NCBI RefSeq assembly: GCF_000960765.1
Contig: NZ_JYNH01000007.1
Location: 25,986 to 89,985, forward strand
Length of the DNA: 64,000 bases
Reading direction: 5' to 3'
DNA from: Desulfosporosinus sp. I2
Lineage (GTDB): Bacteria; Bacillota; Desulfitobacteriia; Desulfitobacteriales; Desulfitobacteriaceae
Under the pieces are notes generated by a model. The model was not told where the DNA came from, made no database searches, and was given only the letters and a program-made list of their open reading frames with translations. The stretch's first letter is position 1, and each line of letters begins with the position of its first letter. Positions 27,472 to 35,466 of the stretch are shown here, in pieces. A program made the position numbers and the translations under genes.

Positions 27472-27519
27472 GACATTTGATGTATGATATCCGAGGTTGA
27501 ACATCGTACATCAAATGTC
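27472..27519. terminator. Long hairpin between the permease and amidohydrolase genes
   Basis: GACATTTGATGTA (27472-27484) and TACATCAAATGTC (27507-27519) pair perfectly; three further bases extend the stem past a mismatch. It sits just after the permease stop and may end or attenuate transcription into the amidohydrolase gene. Confidence 0.6.
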
Positions 27520-27558
27520 TTTAAAAATCACTGCGTCTTTAAAGGTTTCGACAAATCA

Positions 27559-28920
27559 TTAACCGCCACCGAGAATAAAGTGAATGATAAAGAGACCCGT
27601 TAGAACATACGTAACAGCATTGTTATCCTTGAACTTACCAGTTACCAATTTTATGATCGTGTAAGACATAAATCCAAAAGCTAAACCTTGAGCAATTGAA
27701 AACGTTAATGGCATCATAACAATCGTCATAAAAGCTGGGAAAGCTTCTGTGAAATCATCAAATTTAATTTGAGTCACTTCACTCATCATCAAGACACCCA
27801 CCAAAATAAGAACAGGAGCGGTTGCTTGTCCAGGAATTAACCCAACCAGAGGGGCAAAAACCAGGGAGATCGCAAAAAGAACAGCGACTGTGACAGCCGT
27901 TAAACCGCTTTTACCACCTTCAGCGACGCCCGAGGCACTTTCAATGTAGGAAGTGACTGTGGGAGTTCCTACAACAGCTCCGAACATGGTTCCGACGGAG
28001 TCGGCCATTAAGGCTTTTCCAGCACGAGGTAGATTTCCGCTCTTGTCTAAGAGTCCTGCTTTACGTGATACCCCAAGTAAGGTTCCAATATTATCAAACA
28101 AATCAACAAACGTAAAAGCAAAGAGAATGGAGATGAAACCATACTTTATAGCTCCCATAATATCTAGTTGAAATGCCACAGGTGCAATGGCTGAAATAGG
28201 ATTAGAAGTGGAGACAAAACTCGAAATACCGGTAGGCCAAGGGGAAACACCCATGATCATACTGAAAGCAGTAGTAACGACGATCCCAATTAATAAGCCG
28301 CCTTTAACTTTCTTAGCCATTAACCAAGCTGTAATAATCAAACCGAAGACAGTCACAAGAACACCCGCTGACTTCATATCCCCTAGCGTAACGAACGTAG
28401 CCTTATCAGCGACAATTAGTCCACCATTTTTTAGTCCAATGAAGGCAATGAATAAACCAATACCAACTCCAATAGAAAGCCTCAGAACCTGTGGAACGCC
28501 CTCGATAATCCACTCCCGTACTTTGGTGACAGTCATAAGGAAGAATACGACCCCGGAAATAAAGACTGCACCGAGCGCTGTTTGCCAGCTCAAGCCCATC
28601 CCAAGAACAACAGCGTAGGTAAAGAACGCATTCAGTCCCATACCAGGTGCCAAAGCAATTGGATAGTTAGCATATAGGCCCATAATTAGTGTACCGACCG
28701 CTGCAGCAATTGCGGTTGCCGCAAATGTGGCATTTACGGGCATCCCAGCATCTTTCAAAATATTCGGGTTGACAAACAGAATATAGGCCATCGTAACAAA
28801 GGTCGTAATACCCGCTAAAACTTCTGTACGTACATTCGTACCTAATTCATTGAGATGAAAAAAACGTTCCAAAAAGCCTTCTGGCTGGTTGGGATTCTTC
28901 TTATTTGTAACGGTTGACAT
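27559..28920 (-). CDS. Guanine/hypoxanthine/adenine permease (AzgA-type NCS2)
   Basis: A 453-residue transporter with about 12 to 14 membrane segments. FVTMAYILFVNP at the N-terminus, ALAPGMGLNAFF, and TPTVTSYIESASGVAEGGKSGLTAV are AzgA/PbuG signatures. It would import purine bases with protons, feeding ade and xdh. The preferred start is ATG 28920 behind GGGAGGG; the frame extends to 28962 without support. Confidence 0.88.
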   Translation of the reverse strand: MSTVTNKKNPNQPEGFLERFFHLNELGTNVRTEVLAGITTFVTMAYILFVNPNILKDAGMPVNATFAATAIAAAVGTLIMGLYANYPIALAPGMGLNAFFTYAVVLGMGLSWQTALGAVFISGVVFFLMTVTKVREWIIEGVPQVLRLSIGVGIGLFIAFIGLKNGGLIVADKATFVTLGDMKSAGVLVTVFGLIITAWLMAKKVKGGLLIGIVVTTAFSMIMGVSPWPTGISSFVSTSNPISAIAPVAFQLDIMGAIKYGFISILFAFTFVDLFDNIGTLLGVSRKAGLLDKSGNLPRAGKALMADSVGTMFGAVVGTPTVTSYIESASGVAEGGKSGLTAVTVAVLFAISLVFAPLVGLIPGQATAPVLILVGVLMMSEVTQIKFDDFTEAFPAFMTIVMMPLTFSIAQGLAFGFMSYTIIKLVTGKFKDNNAVTYVLTGLFIIHFILGGG

Positions 28921-29049
28921 GAACAGCCCTCCCATTAAAATAATTTTCTCATGTTTCTTCATAGCTGTAGTTTAATCAAAGTAACAAAAATTATGATAGC
29001 TTTAACAATAGTTAACTCACTAAAAGCTACAGTGCCTTTAACTACTTGT

Positions 29050-29100
29050 TTTAACTACTTGCCTTAACTTTTTGTTTTACCTACCTGCCTTGATTCTCCT
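29050..29100. repeat. Imperfect short tandem repeats upstream of the permease
   Basis: TTTTAACTACTTG-like units (TTAACTACTTG, TTAACTTTTTG, TTACCTACCTG) recur between the xdh end and the permease start. No coding or known RNA is seen in 28921-29137. Confidence 0.4.
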
Positions 29101-29137
29101 CGAATTTCTGGTTTGCTCCTCTAGTCAATATTTCTCT

Positions 29138-30151
29138 TTATTCTCCCTTTAAATTCGCCTCCTCCTTTTTATCTGCAAGTGCTTGCAGGATCCTTTCTGG
29201 CGTCGCTGGTAGCGATGTTATTCTCACTCCCACAGCGTCATCAATAGCATTGATGACCGCCGCAACCGTCGGAAGCATGGCAGGTTCTCCAAGTCCCTTG
29301 GCACCGAAAGGACCTGTGGCTTCTGCCTCTTCCACAAAAAAGGCTTCTATATTAGGCACATCTAAGGCCGTGGGAATCAAATAACTAGATAACGCCGGAT
29401 TCTTGATTTTCCCCTCGTGTAACTCTAGCTCCTCAAGCAGTGCATAACCAATCCCTTGTGCTACCCCGCCAGCAATTTGCCCTTCTACTTGCGTAGGATT
29501 GAGGGCTTTTCCCACATCATGAACCGCAACGACCTTGAGGACGTGAACCAGCCCTGTTTCAGTATCCACTTCCACCTCAGCAACCTGACACCCAAACGCA
29601 TAAGGCCAATATGGTGCTCCCTGCCCGGTTTCTGGATCCACTGGAGTTGAACGAGCTGTCGAACTTTCGGCACTAATAAAGCGCTCACCCTGCAAACGAG
29701 CCTGAAAGACCATATCCGCCAAAGGCATTCGACGGGATGGATCTCCTTTGACTCCTATATATCCCCCACTAAGTTCGATTCCTTCAGCAGTTGGGCACGA
29801 AAACTTGTGGGCTGCATAATCCAATAGAGAAACTTTCGCTTGGCGAACTGCTCTCAAAACAGCATTTCCAGTATTGTAGGTTTGCCGAGTTGCAGCGGTT
29901 GTCCCTGAATCCGGTGTAGCATCCGTATCGGCAGAATAGACACAGATATCCTGAGCTTGAAGCCCAAGTTCTTCAGCAGCAATTTGGGCATAAATCGAAT
30001 TACTTCCCTGACCCACATCGACCGCCCCTGTCAGAACTGTGGCTGAGCCGTCATCATGAATTTCCACAAAGGCACTTGAGACATCCGGGAAGCCATTCCC
30101 GTAACCGGTTCCATACCACGCACAACCCAGACCGATTCCCCGCTTTTTCAT
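29138..30151 (-). CDS. xdhA: Xanthine dehydrogenase molybdenum subunit, C-terminal half
   Basis: A 337-residue protein that equals the second half of the XdhA molybdopterin subunit: GLGCAWYGTGYGN, VLTGAVDVGQGSNSIYAQI, DTDATPDSGTTAATRQTY and the catalytic-glutamate motif FGAKGLGEPAMLPT. The first half is the preceding gene. Its ATG overlaps that gene's TGA (ATGA, 30148-30151) and GAAGGGGGAT lies about 10 bases upstream, so it can be translated by coupling. Adding one G to the G5 run would restore a single frame of about 760 residues, so a frameshift is the alternative. Confidence 0.85.
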   Translation of the reverse strand: MKKRGIGLGCAWYGTGYGNGFPDVSSAFVEIHDDGSATVLTGAVDVGQGSNSIYAQIAAEELGLQAQDICVYSADTDATPDSGTTAATRQTYNTGNAVLRAVRQAKVSLLDYAAHKFSCPTAEGIELSGGYIGVKGDPSRRMPLADMVFQARLQGERFISAESSTARSTPVDPETGQGAPYWPYAFGCQVAEVEVDTETGLVHVLKVVAVHDVGKALNPTQVEGQIAGGVAQGIGYALLEELELHEGKIKNPALSSYLIPTALDVPNIEAFFVEEAEATGPFGAKGLGEPAMLPTVAAVINAIDDAVGVRITSLPATPERILQALADKKEEANLKGE

Positions 30152-31413
30152 AGAATGCCATCCCCCTTCTGGAGATACGGTGCGATTTTTGCAAGACACT
30201 GATCAAGTGGGATGCTACCCGTTAAAACTTGCCCGGTAGCCGTCGTACTTCCCACCTTAAAATGATTGAGTAAGCGAATCTCGAGTGCAGAAATCCCCAG
30301 CGCCTTGGCTAAGAGATCCATTTGACTCTCATAAGCTAGGACTGTTTGAGCCGCTCCAAACCCCCGCATTGCCCCTGCATATGGATTGTTGGTAAACACG
30401 GCAAAGCTATCAATCGATACATTCGGGATCACATAGGGTCCGGTAGCATGCACTGCCGATTTACGCAAAACATTAATACTCCAAGACGCATAAGCTCCAG
30501 CATCTCCAACAATTTTAGCTTCCATGGCCACAAGTTTGCCATCCTTGGTTGCCCCAGTCTTATAATACATCCGCATCGGGTGACGTTTAGAATGAGAATA
30601 AAACGACTCTTCCCGGGTATTCTCCATTTTTACGGGTCGAAGCGTTGTCAAAGCTAATAAAGCCGCAATAATCTGGAGTGAAATGTCCTCACGTCCTCCG
30701 AAAGCCCCTCCAACTGCCAAGGTTTTGACTTGAACTTGGCTAAAACGGAGACCCAAGGCATGGGCGATTTCGCCTCGATCATAGTGGGCGTATTGGGTCG
30801 CTGTCTGTACCACCATATGCCCACGTTCATCCACATAAGCGAGCACTGCCTCGGGTTGTAAGAAAGCATGGTCGACATGTTGCGTATTATACTCATTTTC
30901 TATCACCACATCTGCCAAAGCCCAACCATCCTCCATCGTTCCGCGACGGATTGGCATATGGTAGAGGACATTTGTCGGCTTGAGCTCGGGATGAAGTGGA
31001 AGCGCCTCCGGCAACATGGCTTGCTCTGCGTCGAACACTGCTGGCAGCACTTCGTAATCTATTTCAACGAGCTTAGCGGCTGCTCTGGCAATTTCCATGG
31101 TCTCAGCGCCTACCACGGCTACTGGATCTCCGACCATGCGTACATAGTCTGCCAAGACCGGTTGATCCCGGAAAAGCACGCCATGAGAATTATGTGGAAC
31201 ATCCTTGGCCGTCAAGACCGTGACCACTCCCGCTAACTCCAGCGCCTTTTCGGTCACAATGTTTCGGACCCGAGCATGAGGGTAAGGGCTACGCACAACC
31301 ACCCCATAGAGTTGATCCGGCAAATTCACATCTGCAGGGAATTTGCTCTGTCCGAATACTTTTCCCCAGGCATCTTCTCGGATAACACGAGAACCTACTA
31401 CATTCGTGTTCAT
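30148..31413 (-). CDS. xdhA: Xanthine dehydrogenase molybdenum subunit, N-terminal half
   Basis: A 421-residue protein holding the a/b hammerhead domain (GKVFGQSKFPADVNLPDQLYG, read here as GQSKFPADVNLPDQLYG) and the first Moco-binding domain (VGGAFGGREDISLQ; NPYAGAMRGFGAAQ). XdhA normally continues to about 750 residues; here a stop falls after YLQKGDGIL. Start overlaps the xdhC stop (TAATG at 31411-31415). Together with the next gene it would form the active-site subunit that oxidises hypoxanthine or xanthine, passing electrons to XdhC and XdhB. Confidence 0.87.
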   Translation of the reverse strand: MNTNVVGSRVIREDAWGKVFGQSKFPADVNLPDQLYGVVVRSPYPHARVRNIVTEKALELAGVVTVLTAKDVPHNSHGVLFRDQPVLADYVRMVGDPVAVVGAETMEIARAAAKLVEIDYEVLPAVFDAEQAMLPEALPLHPELKPTNVLYHMPIRRGTMEDGWALADVVIENEYNTQHVDHAFLQPEAVLAYVDERGHMVVQTATQYAHYDRGEIAHALGLRFSQVQVKTLAVGGAFGGREDISLQIIAALLALTTLRPVKMENTREESFYSHSKRHPMRMYYKTGATKDGKLVAMEAKIVGDAGAYASWSINVLRKSAVHATGPYVIPNVSIDSFAVFTNNPYAGAMRGFGAAQTVLAYESQMDLLAKALGISALEIRLLNHFKVGSTTATGQVLTGSIPLDQCLAKIAPYLQKGDGIL

Positions 31414-31877
31414 TAGTTTCCCTCCTGAGAGGCCAATTTGACCGCACGCAGGATTTTATCATACCCTGTACAACGACAAAGGTTGCCCGACATAGCCACG
31501 GATATTTCATCATCGCTGGGTTTTGATTTCTTATCAAGGAGATTCTTGGCGGAGAGCACCATACCAGGCGTGCAAAAACCACATTGTACCGCTCCCACTT
31601 CAACAAACGCTTTTTGCACTGGATGAGGCTTGCGCCGATTCCCCACACCTTCGATCGTGGTTATTTCGGATCCATTCGCTTGAGCAGCGAGAACAAGGCA
31701 AGAATTGACGGTTTTCCCGTCAACAATCACGGTACAGGCACCACACTCTCCTTCACCGCATCCTTCCTTTGTTCCCATCAGACCTAAGCGGGTACGCAAA
31801 ACATCTAATAAACGTTCACTTGGCTCGATGTTCAAAGTGTAAGGCTTATTATTGACCATTAGTTTAATATCCATCAT
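31413..31877 (-). CDS. xdhC: Xanthine dehydrogenase iron-sulfur subunit
   Basis: A 154-residue protein with two [2Fe-2S] clusters: the ferredoxin-type CGEGECGACTV (near residue 42) and the helical CGFCTPGMVLSAKN with CRCTGYDKI. Length and motifs match XdhC of bacterial three-subunit xanthine dehydrogenases. It overlaps xdhB by 4 bases and xdhA by 1 base, so the four genes are tightly coupled. Confidence 0.92.
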   Translation of the reverse strand: MMDIKLMVNNKPYTLNIEPSERLLDVLRTRLGLMGTKEGCGEGECGACTVIVDGKTVNSCLVLAAQANGSEITTIEGVGNRRKPHPVQKAFVEVGAVQCGFCTPGMVLSAKNLLDKKSKPSDDEISVAMSGNLCRCTGYDKILRAVKLASQEGN

Positions 31878-32716
31878 GCGTTTGATCCCCCTTCGGTGAT
31901 GAATGAGTCAAGAGCCTCTCTAAAAACCCCAGATACTGCTACACGTTTGTACGGTGCTGATGCTCGGGTTCCCAAAGCTTCCCGAACGATTCGTTGAACC
32001 TGTTCGACTCCTTTTTCAATCCAAGCTTCATTAATTTCTTGACCGCTCAAATCTTGATTGAGGGCTTCACTAAGGAATGCGCGCCTGCCCACAGCCCCTA
32101 AGGCGACTCGAACTTGGGTCACTAGATTACCATCTACTTCAATAGCCACTGCAACACTAAGCCGCGCAATAGCTAAAGCCCTTCGCCGACCTAGTTTAGC
32201 AAACCCACTTTGAAAACCTTTTAAAGGAATTCTAAATCCCTGGATGAGAGTATCTTGGGCAAGAAGAGGCGTACGACTCAATAAGCTTTCTAAGGCGATA
32301 ACCTCATCACCGTTCCCTGAAACCAAATGAACCTCTGCTCCTAAGGCAAGCAACGGAGGGAGTCCGTCAGCAGCAGGGGAACAGTTACCTAGGTTTCCAC
32401 CGATAGTCGCTTGATTCCGAATTTGTGGAGATCCCATCGTATGGCAAGCAAGCCAAAGAGCATGGGCTTGCTTATAAATAAGCTCGTTGTTTCCCATTTC
32501 AGCAAACGTTGCCATACTGCCAATCTCTAAATACCCTTCTGTTTCACGTATCATTTTTAGCTGAGGAATTTTACCGAGATCAATGAGGGCGATCGGCTTA
32601 ATTTTGCCCGTTTGCATAAACAGTACAAGATCAGTTCCCCCTGCCAAAAAAGCTGCCTCGGATGTCTGGGCAATTTCTACAGCCTCTCTCACGCTCTGTG
32701 GTTGAAAATACTTCAT
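31874..32716 (-). CDS. xdhB: Xanthine dehydrogenase FAD-binding subunit
   Basis: A 280-residue flavoprotein of the CoxM/XdhB family: FLAGGTDLVLFMQTGK (FAD pyrophosphate site), TIGGNLGNCSPAADGLPPLLALGA and LGRRRALAIARLSVAVA. It transfers electrons from the Fe-S subunit to NAD+ or ferredoxin. It is the first gene behind a purine riboswitch, with AAGGAGGGGG before the ATG, so the riboswitch controls all four xdh genes. Confidence 0.92.
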   Translation of the reverse strand: MKYFQPQSVREAVEIAQTSEAAFLAGGTDLVLFMQTGKIKPIALIDLGKIPQLKMIRETEGYLEIGSMATFAEMGNNELIYKQAHALWLACHTMGSPQIRNQATIGGNLGNCSPAADGLPPLLALGAEVHLVSGNGDEVIALESLLSRTPLLAQDTLIQGFRIPLKGFQSGFAKLGRRRALAIARLSVAVAIEVDGNLVTQVRVALGAVGRRAFLSEALNQDLSGQEINEAWIEKGVEQVQRIVREALGTRASAPYKRVAVSGVFREALDSFITEGGSNA

Positions 32717-32761
32717 TTTCCCACCCCCTCCTTATAATTAAACACAACAAAAAAACGGCCG

Positions 32762-32854
32762 AATAAAAACTCTATTAACCATCTGCTGGCTCATAGAGAA
32801 GCAATTACGGTCGCTTCGTAGAAACCCCTGATCCGATTATCAAGGATATATGAG
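32762..32854 (-). ncRNA. Guanine-class purine riboswitch with overlapping terminator (predicted ON switch)
   Basis: On the minus strand, P1 is CTCATA (from 32854) with TATGAG (to 32790). P2 is CCTTGAT/ATCAGGG, the core is GTTTCTAC, and P3 is GAAGC/GCTTC with loop GACCGTAATT. These are the conserved purine-aptamer elements. The J3/1 base before TATG is C, the guanine/hypoxanthine/xanthine specificity base, not U (adenine). Directly after P3, CTCTAT-G-AGCCA pairs with TGGTT-A-ATAGAG and a TTTTTATT tail follows (to 32762). This terminator uses the 3' strand of P1, so ligand binding should prevent termination. Confidence 0.85.
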
Positions 32855-32863
32855 TTATAAATC

Positions 32864-32891
32864 ATTATACAATTCACATTACAATATACAA
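32864..32891 (-). promoter_or_regulatory. Promoter of the xdh operon
   Basis: -10 TATAAT (32864-32869) and -35 TTGTAT (32886-32891) on the minus strand, 16 bases apart, about 10 bases upstream of the riboswitch aptamer. Confidence 0.65.
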
Positions 32892-32983
32892 TTCGCGATG
32901 AAATTGAATTCTCCTTCCCAAATAAAAAAATAATTATAAAAAATTATCAATATTCAAGCCTTGGTCCATTAGACTAAGCGTTA

Positions 32984-33832
32984 TCAGTTTTCTTTTAGAC
33001 AAAGAGGTTTGAGTAAATGGCTTGACAGAATACTTAGCAAAACGGCACTCCCTATCGCCCGGGCTTTCTCGGAAATCGTCCAACAGTATTCCTTATGCCC
33101 TCGAGGATCTATGTCTGCAATCTTGACCAATGCTTCAACCGGAGTATCCATTCGCAATAATCCTCGCAGGACTCCATTTATAGCAGAGAAAACCTCCACC
33201 TTACCCATTTCGTCCTCAATCTCTCCCAAGCAATCCCCAGCCAGGACCTGTTCCCCAATAATTCGTTTTGCTTTGAACACTCCAGCTTTAGGCGAATAGA
33301 CAACCCGCTCTTTGGAAACTCCTTCGATGACTCCTGGTATTCCTGTATTTGCTTGCGCCATACCAGAATAAATCAACTGGCCTAAATAATGGCCACGATT
33401 TGTCTCGACAACCACATCGACATCGATTTCTGCCGTAAACCCTGGCCCTAACCCAATTGTCATTGGAGCCATATCTCGCTTTGTCCCTAAGTTACGTTTG
33501 GCCAGAATTGCATCAACCAATACAGCAGGTTTAAGCTCTGATAACCCTTTTAAATCAGGGTCAACTAAAACAGGAACTTCCCCACCCCGCCAAACATCTT
33601 CACATTGATTCGGCTCCTCCACACGGCAAGCTGCAATTCCATCTACTTCGCATCGCCCTTCTGCCACCGCAGTTCCAAAACAGACTGGCCAGCGAACCAT
33701 GAGTGGCTTTGCCACTTCAGTCATTACAACCCTAAACCCAGCTTTGGCCAAGGTCCAGGCAACTCCAGAGGCTTGTTCTCCAGCCCCACGTACTAATACG
33801 ACCGGTCCATTCATCGCAAGATTGTTTTTCAT
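32984..33832 (-). CDS. yqeB: YqeB, selenium-dependent molybdenum hydroxylase maturation protein
   Basis: A 282-residue protein: a Rossmann-like N-terminus (VLVRGAGEQASGVAWTLAKAGF), then VCFGTAVAEG, LVDAILAKRN and the biotinyl-lipoyl-like C-terminal part (PKAGVFKAKRIIGEQVLAGD). YqeB (EF2563) occurs with selenium-dependent molybdenum hydroxylases, where Se is a labile ligand of Mo. Its neighbours mocA-like and yqeC are the same marker set. Exact reaction unknown. The downstream gap to xdhB holds the riboswitch, so xdh is a separate unit. Confidence 0.87.
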   Translation of the reverse strand: MKNNLAMNGPVVLVRGAGEQASGVAWTLAKAGFRVVMTEVAKPLMVRWPVCFGTAVAEGRCEVDGIAACRVEEPNQCEDVWRGGEVPVLVDPDLKGLSELKPAVLVDAILAKRNLGTKRDMAPMTIGLGPGFTAEIDVDVVVETNRGHYLGQLIYSGMAQANTGIPGVIEGVSKERVVYSPKAGVFKAKRIIGEQVLAGDCLGEIEDEMGKVEVFSAINGVLRGLLRMDTPVEALVKIADIDPRGHKEYCWTISEKARAIGSAVLLSILSSHLLKPLCLKEN

Positions 33833-33850
33833 CCGCTCTGTTCTCCTCTC

Positions 33851-34462
33851 CTAAACAATCAGGTTTAGTAACGCTTGATATTCTTCAGGTGTGTCAACAT
33901 CTTGAAATAGGTGCTCCTCTACTGGAAACTTGCTCCAACGTTCAGGATAGCGATATAAAACTTCCCGCCCTCCTTGTTCCCCTCTAAGAGCCAAAAGTTC
34001 GGGTAAATACCGGCGGTGGAAAAACACGGGAGATCCAGATTTATCTCCTGCCATTGGTACAAGGAAGTCTGGATGAGTTCGGAAGACTTCTTGAAGGCAG
34101 GCAGACAGACTTGGAACTGATACCCCTAATTGGTCACCAGGTAAAAATCCGATCCATTGCACCTCTGTTTTTAAATCTTGTAATCCCATCTTGATTGTCT
34201 CGGCAAGTGGTTGTGGTCCGGGGGCTTGATACCATACTCCATTTAGCGTTTTAAATCTCGCAATGTCCTTTGTCGAAAGGTAGGTCTCTATCGGCTGTCT
34301 TGCAACGACAAAAACCTCAGCATGAGCCTGCTGAAGTTCAATTCCTCCTAATACAGTTTGCAGAACATAAGCAAGCACAGTGGATTCTTTCCAGGGTAGT
34401 GCTAACTTATCTTTCCCCATCCGGGTAGCTAGACCCGCAGCCATTACCACAAATCGCACCAC
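33851..34462 (-). CDS. MobA/MocA-like molybdenum cofactor nucleotidyltransferase (YgfJ)
   Basis: A 203-residue NTP-transferase with MAAGLATRMGKDKLALPW at the N-terminus and GFLPGDQLGVSVPSL near the middle; MocA family enzymes attach CMP to molybdopterin for xanthine dehydrogenase-type enzymes. It starts at GTG 34462 inside the yqeC end (19-base overlap), so it is coupled to yqeC. The short YgfJ form is linked to selenium-dependent hydroxylases. Confidence 0.85.
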   Translation of the reverse strand: MVRFVVMAAGLATRMGKDKLALPWKESTVLAYVLQTVLGGIELQQAHAEVFVVARQPIETYLSTKDIARFKTLNGVWYQAPGPQPLAETIKMGLQDLKTEVQWIGFLPGDQLGVSVPSLSACLQEVFRTHPDFLVPMAGDKSGSPVFFHRRYLPELLALRGEQGGREVLYRYPERWSKFPVEEHLFQDVDTPEEYQALLNLIV

Positions 34463-35343
34463 TGAATCACACCCTCCTTAGCATCCCCTACGGCGAGCCG
34501 TAAGTGGGTTGGTCTATTGAGGTTATTAGCCCCCGCTTGAATTTCCGCCCATTTCTGTGAAAGTTCTTTTAGAATATTTATATCCTTAGAAGATTGATTA
34601 ATCATGGGATTTACTGTCTTTATGATTTCTCCTGGCCCATTCAAGAGAATAACCCAAGCAAAATCCCGATATAGAGTTGAAAAAACAGGAGAGCCTAAGA
34701 AATAGTGCCATGAGCTTTCAGCATTCCAAACGCGTCCGAGAAGGTCAGAACACCTTTGAGGCCGGTGAACTTGATTGGGCTGCAGGACGTTTCCCCATAA
34801 CCCTCGATCCAACACTAACACTGCACAATTTGATTGCAAAGGAATTTGAGGCTCATGGGACTCCCAGCACTTTAACTGAAGACCCCGAGCCCCATCTCCT
34901 TCAATAACCCAATGCAAGGTATGCAAGTTAGGGACGGTTCCTGAACTTGCATACCTTGATTTCTTAGTTTGTTCCGACTCTTGATTGTCTTGGCACTTAA
35001 ACGAAAGAAGATCATCAGAGATGGCAGTATCGACCGCGTTAACGGTGGGACCAATCCACTTCCCGCTTTTATCTTCCACTTTAGCGTACCAAAAACAAGC
35101 CTTATCTTGCGATTTGGGCACATCATCACTTATCCAAGCGGTCATGTGTTCCTCCGGGAAAACTTTCGTCGTTGTCGTAGCAATGACCTGCTTTCCGAAA
35201 GACTCCAGTTCTTGAGTGATCGAGTGCAGACACGTTGTTTTTCCGCCAGCACCAATAAACGTAACCACCTGTACACGCCGAGTCATATCCCACAAGCCAC
35301 CAGATCCCCAACCGTTTTGCAGCCCTGTGTCTGAACTAGCCAC
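34444..35343 (-). CDS. yqeC: YqeC, selenium-dependent hydroxylase accessory protein, with an in-frame REP insertion
   Basis: A 299-residue protein with a P-loop near residue 30 (FIGAGGKTTCLHSI), IATTTTKVFPEE and a DGARGLQLKCWESHEP-type motif. YqeC is a diagnostic partner of YqeB. Family members are about 230-260 residues; the excess fits an insert (residues RYASSGTVPNLHTLHW) encoded by a perfect palindrome at 34915-34958. GTG start with AGGAGAA upstream. Whether the insert disturbs function is unknown. Confidence 0.85.
   Translation of the reverse strand: MASSDTGLQNGWGSGGLWDMTRRVQVVTFIGAGGKTTCLHSITQELESFGKQVIATTTTKVFPEEHMTAWISDDVPKSQDKACFWYAKVEDKSGKWIGPTVNAVDTAISDDLLSFKCQDNQESEQTKKSRYASSGTVPNLHTLHWVIEGDGARGLQLKCWESHEPQIPLQSNCAVLVLDRGLWGNVLQPNQVHRPQRCSDLLGRVWNAESSWHYFLGSPVFSTLYRDFAWVILLNGPGEIIKTVNPMINQSSKDINILKELSQKWAEIQAGANNLNRPTHLRLAVGDAKEGVIQWCDLW
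34915..34958. repeat. REP-like palindrome inside yqeC
   Basis: CAAGGTATGCAAGTT (34915-34929) and AACTTGCATACCTTG (34944-34958) are perfect 15-bp arms around AGGGACGGTTCCTG, the core shared with 25916-25929. It interrupts yqeC without a frameshift. Confidence 0.8.
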
Positions 35344-35466
35344 ATTCTTTCTCCTAATGGCGTTTTATTAGTTTTGTTTAGTTTACATTAATTTGAAATA
35401 AAGTTCAATGGTTCCACAAGTCTTCACATACCTCTTAAGACTTGTCAATAATTGACTTGTCAACCG

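Noticed and set aside
30148..30199. GTG at 30199 as the start of the second xdhA gene.
   Set aside because: The ATG at 30151 gives a classic ATGA overlap with a ribosome-binding site, and the sequence before it has no homology to XdhA in that frame.
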